64,000 nt of DNA from Bacteroidales bacterium (lineage in GTDB: Bacteria; Bacteroidota; Bacteroidia; Bacteroidales; JAUNSR01): positions 1-64,000 of the forward strand of contig JAUNSR010000016.1 of NCBI GenBank assembly GCA_030539115.1, given 5' to 3'. The translations under genes and the position numbers were made by a program. Position 1 is the stretch's first letter; each line of letters opens with the position of its first letter. The notes under the pieces were generated by a model. That model ran no database searches. It was not told where the DNA came from and saw only the letters and a list, made by a program, of their open reading frames with translations. This document shows, one piece after another, positions 1 through 9,007 of this stretch.

Positions 1-1942
<1,942 letters not shown>

Positions 1943-2377
1943 ATGAAACAGTGGGTGCAGGATTTTAAGCAATTTGCCTTGAGAGGCAATGTTGTAGATA
2001 TGGCTGTAGGTATTGTAATCGGAGCAGCCTTTGGCAAAATAGTAAGTACGTTTGTTGCAACAATCATTTCACCTTTGATAGGACTGCTTACAGGTGGCTT
2101 TGATTTTGTAAATCTTAAAATTGTGCTTCGCCATGCAGTTATGGATGGTGAAAAAATTGTGAAACCTGAATTGGTGTTAGGCTATGGCGAGTTGATAACA
2201 GTGATTTTGGACTTTATAATAGTCGCTTTTGCCATTTTTTGGGTTATAAGAATAATGGACAAACTTGTAAAGCAGCATAAAAAAGAGGAGACTCCTGCGC
2301 CTGCTCCTGAACCTCCAACTCCTGAAGATGTAGTTCTTTTAAGAGAAATAAGAGATTTATTAAAAACAAAGCAATAG
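1943..2377 (+). CDS. mscL: Large-conductance mechanosensitive channel MscL
   Basis: Inner-membrane tension-gated channel that releases solutes on hypo-osmotic shock; it works as a homopentamer. The 144-residue protein has the family layout: an amphipathic N-terminal helix (MKQWVQDFKQFALRGN), first transmembrane helix with VVDMAVGIVIGAAFGKIV lining the pore, a periplasmic loop, a second membrane helix around residues 78-102 (ITVILDFIIVAFAIFWVI), and a charged cytoplasmic tail with a Pro/Ala-rich linker before the C-terminal helix. Length matches the family (about 130-150). A terminator hairpin follows, so it is probably monocistronic. Very secure call. Confidence 0.98.
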   Translation: MKQWVQDFKQFALRGNVVDMAVGIVIGAAFGKIVSTFVATIISPLIGLLTGGFDFVNLKIVLRHAVMDGEKIVKPELVLGYGELITVILDFIIVAFAIFWVIRIMDKLVKQHKKEETPAPAPEPPTPEDVVLLREIRDLLKTKQ

Positions 2378-2404
2378 CGTATTTATACGATATAAAGATT
2401 ATAC

Positions 2405-2447
2405 AGGCAATCAGATCATGCATAAAATGCATAGATTTGATTGCTTT
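2405..2447 (+). terminator. Rho-independent terminator after mscL
   Basis: GCAATCA and TGATTGC arms with an inner ATGCAT/ATGCAT pairing form a hairpin about 28 nt after the mscL stop and are followed by TTTTTT. Confidence 0.8.
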
Positions 2448-2527
2448 TTTAATTTTATAAAGTGATTTCTTTAATCAAAAAATCTTTATTTAACCCCTCT
2501 TAACTTTATATCACCTAAAATAGAGTG

Positions 2528-2535
2528 TATTTTTG
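2528..2535 (+). promoter_or_regulatory. -7 box upstream of the DUF4919 gene
   Basis: TATTTTTG matches TAnnTTTG. It lies after the mscL terminator and would give a leader of about 120 nt for the gene at 2665. Confidence 0.45.
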
Positions 2536-2664
2536 TAGATATATGAACATTAATTATTTTAGTGCTGCTTTAATAAAAGAGCAATAGTTTTTAATTGCAT
2601 AATTATTTATTTTTTATATTTAGCTTGCAATAGGGATTTTGCCATAAAAACAACAATTTTTCAG

Positions 2665-3363
2665 ATGAAACTTAAATACGCTATATTATCATTCCTTTTA
2701 TGTCTTTGTGCAGGAGCCTTTTCACAGTCGGAAGTTGAAACTCCCAACTACGATGAAATAAAGATGTCAACCTTTGACAAGAATTCACCTTTGTATTATC
2801 CAAAACTTATGAATAGATTCATGGAATGCGACACAACATTAACTCTTGAGGACTATCGTTCGCTATATTATGGGTTTGTTTTTCAAGAGGACTACAATCC
2901 TTACAGAGTGAGTCCCTATTCTTTAAAGGTAAAGGAGTATGCAACACAGGACGCAACCAACAGTATAGACTGTGATTCTATAATAAGTTATGGATTGAAA
3001 GCAATGGATGATTTTCCATTTGATATAAGAACAATGAATATGTTGGTCTATGCATATCAATGTACAAACAATGAGACTGAAAAGTTGAAATGGTCATACA
3101 AATTAAAAGGAATTATTGATGCCATCATTTCTTCCGGAGACGGAGAGGAAGAGGCGAGCGCTTTTCATGTTATATATGCACCTCACGAATATGAATTGCT
3201 GCTTAGATTCGGATTAAGTGCAAAAAGCACCCAGATAATGGATACTAACTTTGATTATATTGAAGTTGAAAGCAATAAATTTAATGTAAAGGGTTATTTC
3301 TTCAATATTCTTAAGCTTCGCGAGGTGTTTCATTCAAAGTTTAACGAAACAGTGATCCAATAG
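2665..3363 (+). CDS. Secreted DUF4919-type protein, function unknown
   Basis: The 232-residue protein begins with a Sec signal peptide (MKLKYAILSFLLCLCAGAFS, cleavage near residue 20). The mature part contains YYPKLMNRF, TLTLEDYRSLYYGFVFQEDYNPY and a tetratricopeptide-like helical stretch, all of which I recognise as features of DUF4919 proteins, found mostly in Bacteroidota. No catalytic motif is visible and the function is unknown. The gene lies 84 nt upstream of the nuclease-helicase on the same strand with no terminator between them, so co-transcription is possible. Family assignment is from memory of the motif and is fairly confident; the role is not known. Confidence 0.8.
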   Translation: MKLKYAILSFLLCLCAGAFSQSEVETPNYDEIKMSTFDKNSPLYYPKLMNRFMECDTTLTLEDYRSLYYGFVFQEDYNPYRVSPYSLKVKEYATQDATNSIDCDSIISYGLKAMDDFPFDIRTMNMLVYAYQCTNNETEKLKWSYKLKGIIDAIISSGDGEEEASAFHVIYAPHEYELLLRFGLSAKSTQIMDTNFDYIEVESNKFNVKGYFFNILKLREVFHSKFNETVIQ

Positions 3364-3447
3364 TCTTAAAGATCGCTTTTTAAATAGCTGTATTCCCATC
3401 TTATTGATATTTTGCATTAAATAGATAAAATAATTATTCTGATTATT

Positions 3448-6400
3448 ATGACCTCAATAACTGCTCAAGAATATTTTATTGAAATAAAAGAACTTTTAGA
3501 AGATAATAAACTGACCTTGTCCCAAAAATTTAAAAGGACAAGGTTTTTATTTGAGCGGTTATGTAAACAGATAACATCAAAAGAAACAGCACAATTCCCA
3601 AATCTTTTTGCCCGCTTAAGCTGGATTCTTCAGCATATACTCACCGATGATAAAGATGCGGCAATAAGACTCTCCACATTGCGTATTCATCTTAACAGAG
3701 TTTGTAAAGGTGAAGTTGAGCCTAATCAAGATGAGCTTGAAGATGATTTGAGAACTCTTGTAAAAGCTGTTTCCATTTTGCTCGATGAACCGGTAGATAC
3801 CGCACTTCAATCGTTTGCTTCAAAAAAAAGAAATGCCTACCTGCCTAAAGAATATAAAATAAGCAGAATTAAAAGGATAAGAGCCCGCTTTATTTCTTAT
3901 AAAGACAATGTTTTAAAAGTTATCCCTGAGGAAAAAGAGGATAATGAACCAATAAATGTAAGGCTTAAGTCCGAAAATGACGGCACTCAGCCCTTTAAAG
4001 GTACTTTGGAGAATCTTTATCCCGGGGCTCAAATTAATCTTGTCGACACCTATTTCAGTGTTGAAGAGAATATGATTGTTGCAGACATGGTAATACTTGA
4101 GCCTGATTTTCTTTTGGACATCAGTGCCATTGCAGAGTGTTATCAAGATTATGGCAATCATCCATTAAATTATTTTTACAGCCGTCTTAATGAGACTGTC
4201 AACAGCCGTTACATAATACTGGGAAATATCGCCAATCAATTTCTTGATGATATAATCAACGAAACAGAAGATACTCCTGCTGATTATCTGCTCTCTATGA
4301 AAAAGGCTTTCGGCGATTATCCTATCAATATTGCAGCTTGTGAAGAGCTTGAGGACAGTAAGATTTCAAAAGATTTTTTTCAGGAGACAAAAAATCAGTT
4401 CTTCAATATAAGGAAAGTCGTAAATACTCTATTCGGTGAAAATTCAATAGACCCTTCAAAAGCACTTCTCGAACCATCTTTTGTTTGTGAAACACTTGGA
4501 ATACAGGGTCGTTTGGACCTTTTGCAGGAGGACTATACAAAGTTTATAGAACTTAAGTCGGGAAAAGCAAAAGAAATATTTGGAACAGACAAAATAATGA
4601 ATAAGGAGAATCATTATGTTCAGATGCTTCTTTATTATGCCGTTTTAAAGATTAATAAGGATGTAGACCCCAATAAAATAGATGCTTATCTGCTGTATTC
4701 AAAATATCCTCTTCTTTATAGGATGCCGCATTATCAATATCTTATTAAAGATGCTTTAAATCTAAGGAATATGATTGTCGCTTTGGAATATCTTATCCAA
4801 AAGCACAATGATTACAATTATTCAAAGTCTGTTTTAAGATCGATCATTGCCGATACATTAAATACAAATCATCTGACAAACCGTCTTTGGACAGGATATA
4901 TAAAGACAAAAATCGATAAGTTTTCATCTTCGCTTTCCGAGCTTACTCCGATAGAGGATGATTATTATTATTCTCTTTTTACCTTTATAACAAAGGAACA
5001 GTTTACTTCAAAAGCCGGTAATCCCGATAAAGAAAGCAATAAAGGAAATACTCTTTTGTGTAACGGCACTTTGGATGACAAGAAAGATGCCGGGGAGATA
5101 ATTGTGGATTTGAAAATTATCGATTCGTCTATAATAAACTCCAAGCATTATCTTACTCTTTCCATAAACCAATTGCAGGATGATGAGTGCATCCCCAATT
5201 TCAGGACCGGGGATTCTGTGATACTTTATCTTAGGGATGATGAGACAAAAAATATAAGCAACAGTCAGGTTTTTAAGGCTTCAATAGATGAGATTGATGC
5301 TCAAAAAATCAAGCTTTGTCTCAGGGTTGTTCAAAAAAACAGTTCAGTGCTCCCCAAAAAAAGCCTCTATGCAATGGAAAGAGATTACATGGATGTCCCT
5401 TTTGCTTCTATGCTTAAAGGTTTGTCACAGTTTTTGTCTGCTACAAATGAACGCAGGTCCTTGCTTTTGGGTGAAAGAACTCCACGTTGGGATTCAACAT
5501 TGGTGAAGAATGCGTATGACAATGATGTAGACAGAATAGTTGACAAGGCTTATGCCGCTAAAGATTATTTTTTGCTTGTCGGGCCACCGGGAACAGGCAA
5601 AACATCTTATGCACTTCGTCGTATGGTTGAGCGGTTTTACTCTCAACCCAATTGCAATATTCTTTTGTTGGCTTATACAAATAAAGCAGTTGATGAAATA
5701 TGTCATTCCATCAGCTCGATTGCTCCTGATTTCCCTTTTGTAAGGATAGGGCAGGAGGCGGCTTGCGATGATGCTTTTAAAGACAGGCTTTTGAAAAATG
5801 TAATGCGTGATTCAACCAACAGAATACAGGTAAGAAACAAGATTTCCAATTATAGGGTTTTTGTTGGTACCCTATCATCCGTTAGCCGTGAAACTCAGCT
5901 TTTTCAATTGAAGAGTTTCGATGTTGCAATTGTTGATGAGGCAACTCAAATATTGGAACCTCAAATAATAGGTCTTCTTTGTTCAAAAGACAAGGCAGGA
6001 AAAGATGCTGTTAAAAAATTTATTCTTATTGGAGATTATAAACAGTTGCCTGCTGTTGTTGTGCAGTCGGACGAATCTTCATTGGTTAAAAGCGATAGGC
6101 TTAATGCCATAGGAATAAATTCTTTAAAGGAGTCTCTTTTTGAAAGACTGTATAGGCTTGAGAAAAAGTTGAATAGGAATATGTGCTTTGATATGCTTAC
6201 TCGTCAAGGAAGGATGCATCCGGAAATAAGTGAGTTCCCATCAAAATATTTTTATGCGGGCAGACTTACCGAAATTCCGGTCGAACATCAGAAAGAGAGT
6301 TGGAGTCATGAAGCCAATGTGTACGATTTCTCGATGATGGTTAAAAATAAAAGACTCGCTTTTTTCCCTGTTGAAAAAAAGGAACATCTTACATCAAATA

Positions 6401-6861
6401 AAATAAACCCACAGGAAGCAAAGGTTGTAGCTGATATTCTTAAATATTGGCTGATGTATAATGTTGACAAGAAAGGCAGTATTTCAGATTATGTAGGAAT
6501 AATCACTCCCTATAGAAGCCAGATTGCAATGATAAGAAAGGAGCTTCAAAACAACAATATTCCTGATGCGGCAAATATTGTGATCGATACTGTTGAGCGT
6601 TTTCAGGGAGCTCAAAAGGATTTGATGATTTATTCCTGCTGCATTAACATGGCATATCAACTTGAGGCGCTTTCCAATACAATAGAAGATGAAGGGCTTG
6701 TTGTCGACAGAAAACTGAATGTCGCTTTAACAAGAGCAAGACGGCAAATGTTTATAGTTGGTAATCCTGCTATACTTAAAAGGGATAATATTTATTGTAA
6801 GCTAATAGATTATATACAGAGTAAATCTTCAATTTTCTTGGGAGATTATCCGGAACTGTAA
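3448..6861 (+). CDS. Fused PD-(D/E)XK nuclease and superfamily 1 DNA helicase (Dna2/Upf1-like)
   Basis: A 1137-residue two-enzyme protein. The N-terminal half carries a RecB-type nuclease core: D357 in GRLD, E368-x-K370 in IELKSGK, and Q392-x-x-x-Y396. The C-terminal half is an SF1B helicase: Walker A GPPGTGKT at 712-719, Walker B DEAT at 830-833, motif III GDYKQLP at 862-868, the Upf1-type RMHPEIS at 922, QGAQKD at 1053 and motif VI VALTRARRQ at 1092-1100. The order nuclease then helicase matches eukaryotic Dna2 and some bacterial repair or defence proteins. I see no obvious four-cysteine iron-sulphur cluster. Expected role is processing of DNA or RNA ends; whether this serves repair, replication or phage defence cannot be told. 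It ends at a shared terminator with the convergent gene. Confidence 0.9.
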   Translation: MTSITAQEYFIEIKELLEDNKLTLSQKFKRTRFLFERLCKQITSKETAQFPNLFARLSWILQHILTDDKDAAIRLSTLRIHLNRVCKGEVEPNQDELEDDLRTLVKAVSILLDEPVDTALQSFASKKRNAYLPKEYKISRIKRIRARFISYKDNVLKVIPEEKEDNEPINVRLKSENDGTQPFKGTLENLYPGAQINLVDTYFSVEENMIVADMVILEPDFLLDISAIAECYQDYGNHPLNYFYSRLNETVNSRYIILGNIANQFLDDIINETEDTPADYLLSMKKAFGDYPINIAACEELEDSKISKDFFQETKNQFFNIRKVVNTLFGENSIDPSKALLEPSFVCETLGIQGRLDLLQEDYTKFIELKSGKAKEIFGTDKIMNKENHYVQMLLYYAVLKINKDVDPNKIDAYLLYSKYPLLYRMPHYQYLIKDALNLRNMIVALEYLIQKHNDYNYSKSVLRSIIADTLNTNHLTNRLWTGYIKTKIDKFSSSLSELTPIEDDYYYSLFTFITKEQFTSKAGNPDKESNKGNTLLCNGTLDDKKDAGEIIVDLKIIDSSIINSKHYLTLSINQLQDDECIPNFRTGDSVILYLRDDETKNISNSQVFKASIDEIDAQKIKLCLRVVQKNSSVLPKKSLYAMERDYMDVPFASMLKGLSQFLSATNERRSLLLGERTPRWDSTLVKNAYDNDVDRIVDKAYAAKDYFLLVGPPGTGKTSYALRRMVERFYSQPNCNILLLAYTNKAVDEICHSISSIAPDFPFVRIGQEAACDDAFKDRLLKNVMRDSTNRIQVRNKISNYRVFVGTLSSVSRETQLFQLKSFDVAIVDEATQILEPQIIGLLCSKDKAGKDAVKKFILIGDYKQLPAVVVQSDESSLVKSDRLNAIGINSLKESLFERLYRLEKKLNRNMCFDMLTRQGRMHPEISEFPSKYFYAGRLTEIPVEHQKESWSHEANVYDFSMMVKNKRLAFFPVEKKEHLTSNKINPQEAKVVADILKYWLMYNVDKKGSISDYVGIITPYRSQIAMIRKELQNNNIPDAANIVIDTVERFQGAQKDLMIYSCCINMAYQLEALSNTIEDEGLVVDRKLNVALTRARRQMFIVGNPAILKRDNIYCKLIDYIQSKSSIFLGDYPEL

Positions 6862-6878
6862 ATTGTGTTATAATAATT

Positions 6879-6917
6879 AAGGGCTCGGTAATTAAAAATT
6901 AAATTACTGAGCCCTTA
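6879..6917. terminator. Bidirectional terminator between nuclease-helicase and DUF3843 genes
   Basis: AAGGGCTCGGTAATT pairs with AATTACTGAGCCCTT around a short loop, flanked by A- and T-rich runs on both sides, between two convergent genes. Confidence 0.85.
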
Positions 6918-6951
6918 TTATATATTTTAAGAGTATAAAGACATTAGTCTT

Positions 6952-8286
6952 TTATAGTTCACGTCTGAAATATGAAAGTACAAAGTCGATGTTCTTTAAT
7001 AAAAGTTCTTTTCCATTTTCTCCCGGAAACTTAATGCCGGGATATTTATTTTCAATTATTGCATTTTTTAAATAGTCTGTATTTATTCCGTCGCAGAAAA
7101 ACAGAGTCCATTCAAGTTCTTCTTGATTGTCGTCAGGATTCTCTTCTTTTTGATATTTAAGATAGTTCTGAGATATCTTATCCTGCTGCTCCTCGTTGAA
7201 AGGAAGATCAGGCCTTTCATTAAACAGATTTCTTTCATCCTCAAGAGCTTCAATCTCTTTGACCAATTCTTCTGTGTTTTCGTAACTTCTCAGGTCGCCG
7301 ATAAACCACCATTCACTTTGCCATTGCACAAAGCCTGCAAAAAGAATAACCTCTTCAGATTTCATGTCTTTAGGGAATCCAACAAGAGAACGATTGGTAA
7401 CATGCAAAATTTCTCCTGTGGCAACATGGCGGAATTGAGCATACATTGAATCCTGTTCCACAAAAACAAAATAACCGGATTTCTTTTTAGAAAGTTCCAT
7501 TAAAGGCTCGTAAAGAGAATTTTCTTCTCCAAGAATTTTTGCCAGCCATTGTGGAGATGTAAGGTTGAAAAACTCAGTAACATTGTTGAAAGAAAAGTCT
7601 GTCATAACCATATTTGCCATTTCAATAACCTTGTCTTCAAGATTGTTTTCTTTTGCAACTTGGGTTACATCATTTAATTCTTCTGTAAGGTCAAGACTGT
7701 CAAAATGGAATAAATATGTTTCAATACACAATTGATAGAATTTTGATTGTATTGTGTATAAATTCTCATCCTCCTCATTTAATTCAAACAGCGCTTTTAG
7801 CTTAGTGTTTTCAGGAGCCTCTTCAAAGGCATTGTCAAAAATAGGAAACACTTTATCTGCTATCTCATCAATAAATGCTTCATTAGGAGAGATTGAGATA
7901 TAACCTTTGTTCAATTGTGTCAGATAATGCCAGCAAAGGAATTTTATATCAATCAGATTAATCTCCTCTTCATAATATTCCTCTGTCTGATAAAACGGAA
8001 GATATGTGCCGTATTTCTCTTTTGAAAGACGAACAAAAGTGTTCCATATATTGGTCTCTGAAATAATATCTTCAAAATATGCTGTTAACAGGCAGCTTAA
8101 TGTTTTCTTTTCCTCTTGTGAAAGGAAAAAATCATTTTCATCGTCAAAATTCACCGATGTTTCATCAATTGCATATAAAACTTGGTTGGCAAGCTTTATA
8201 TAATATAAGTCAGTATTGCCCGATTGTTTATATGGATGACATTCCAGCCAGTCGGGGCTGAATATCTTTTGTTCCTGTTTTTTCAT
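6952..8286 (-). CDS. DUF3843 family protein, function unknown
   Basis: The 444-residue acidic, apparently soluble protein has no signal peptide and no membrane helix. Its N-terminus (KIFSPDWLECHPYKQ) and the run SLSCLLTAYFEDI-type helices match what I recall of DUF3843, a family seen mainly in Bacteroidota. Residues 270-330 contain a compact beta-rich stretch (FVEQDSMYAQFRHVATGEIL, QWQSEWWFIGDL). No catalytic signature is visible. The start at 8286-8284 is preceded by the 70-nt hairpin leader element at 8320-8389, also found before ribBA and the EamA gene, which is the only clue to its regulation. Family call moderately confident; function unknown. Confidence 0.7.
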   Translation of the reverse strand: MKKQEQKIFSPDWLECHPYKQSGNTDLYYIKLANQVLYAIDETSVNFDDENDFFLSQEEKKTLSCLLTAYFEDIISETNIWNTFVRLSKEKYGTYLPFYQTEEYYEEEINLIDIKFLCWHYLTQLNKGYISISPNEAFIDEIADKVFPIFDNAFEEAPENTKLKALFELNEEDENLYTIQSKFYQLCIETYLFHFDSLDLTEELNDVTQVAKENNLEDKVIEMANMVMTDFSFNNVTEFFNLTSPQWLAKILGEENSLYEPLMELSKKKSGYFVFVEQDSMYAQFRHVATGEILHVTNRSLVGFPKDMKSEEVILFAGFVQWQSEWWFIGDLRSYENTEELVKEIEALEDERNLFNERPDLPFNEEQQDKISQNYLKYQKEENPDDNQEELEWTLFFCDGINTDYLKNAIIENKYPGIKFPGENGKELLLKNIDFVLSYFRREL

Positions 8287-8319
8287 TTATAAGTAATAAT
8301 TTATTTTTTATGCTAAGAT

Positions 8320-8389
8320 ATAAATGCGCCATTTATATATCCTTTGTCAGGTGTTTCATCTTTTGATGAGTTATGGCGATTTCATTTAT
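8320..8389 (-). repeat. 70-nt hairpin leader element, copy 1 (upstream of DUF3843)
   Basis: On the minus strand the ends ATAAATG-AAAT-CGCCAT and ATGGCG-CATTTAT pair into a long stem with a 4-nt bulge; the inner part holds a CATC-AAAA-GATG hairpin. The element ends 33 nt before the start codon of the DUF3843 gene. Shares length and both stem arms with copies at 60661, 60766 and (less perfectly) 50313 and 60862. The outer pair is U-A here where other copies have C-G, so base pairing is kept. Confidence 0.75.
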
Positions 8390-8647
8390 AATATATTTTT
8401 TCTATTGGCGCAAATGTAATATATTATTTTAAATGAGCACTTAATAGAATTATTGCACCTATGTTTTTATTGCAAAAGGCTATGTTGAACAATTAAATTA
8501 GCTGAATTATTTTTGATATTATTTTATTGAAATATAAAACAAAATGATTGATATTATTAAAAAAATAGATAATCTTGATTGAAAAACTCTGAAAATATAT
8601 CATATTGATTAAAACATGTTAAATTTCGACTTGTTGTAATAGTATTG

Positions 8648-8679
8648 TTTGGAAGATATAATATGACTGTATATATTTG
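8648..8679 (+). promoter_or_regulatory. Complete Bacteroidota-type promoter of a candidate small RNA
   Basis: TTTG at 8648-8651 and TATATTTG at 8672-8679 are separated by 20 nt, the consensus spacing of -33 and -7 elements. The start of transcription would be near 8684. No coding sequence follows. Confidence 0.6.
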
Positions 8680-8683
8680 TTGA

Positions 8684-8751
8684 AGTTTTTCATGGTATTA
8701 GATTTAAGGTTAACAAAGGTTGGTTGTCGTGAGACAACCAATTTTTATTTT
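8684..8751 (+). ncRNA. Candidate small RNA of about 65 nt
   Basis: The interval runs from the predicted start after the 8648-8679 promoter to a strong terminator hairpin (TTGGTTGTC, loop GTGA, GACAACCAA at 8720-8741, followed by TTTTTATTTT). There is no start codon with a meaningful reading frame. The plus-strand T-run fixes the direction. This is an inference from promoter and terminator alone; no RNA family is recognised. Confidence 0.45.
8720..8751 (+). terminator. Terminator of the candidate small RNA
   Basis: A perfect 9-bp stem (TTGGTTGTC/GACAACCAA) with a GTGA tetraloop and a downstream T-run. Confidence 0.8.
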
Positions 8752-9007
8752 ACGGTATTTGTAATTTGAAAATTTATCATTCTTTTGACATCTTCCACTC
8801 AATAAGGCAATTGTTCTCAAAAGTTATTTATCCTTTCAGGATCATCTTTATTAATATAAAAATTGAATTACTCTCTTTATTCATTGATTATTATAATCCT
8901 AAATATGTTTGATAGTAAAAAAGATATCCCTTTCTAATCTCCATATATAAATAGAGTATTAAAAAGGGAAATCAGTATAAAATATAATATCTGATATGAT
9001 AAAAATC

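Larger units (their letters stand above)
8287..9007. other. Gene-poor region with leader element and candidate small RNA
   Basis: Contains the hairpin leader element (8320-8389) and a promoter-terminator pair (8648-8751) consistent with a short RNA gene. The rest (8400-8640 and 8760-9007) is AT-rich with no reading frame of note. Confidence 0.6.
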
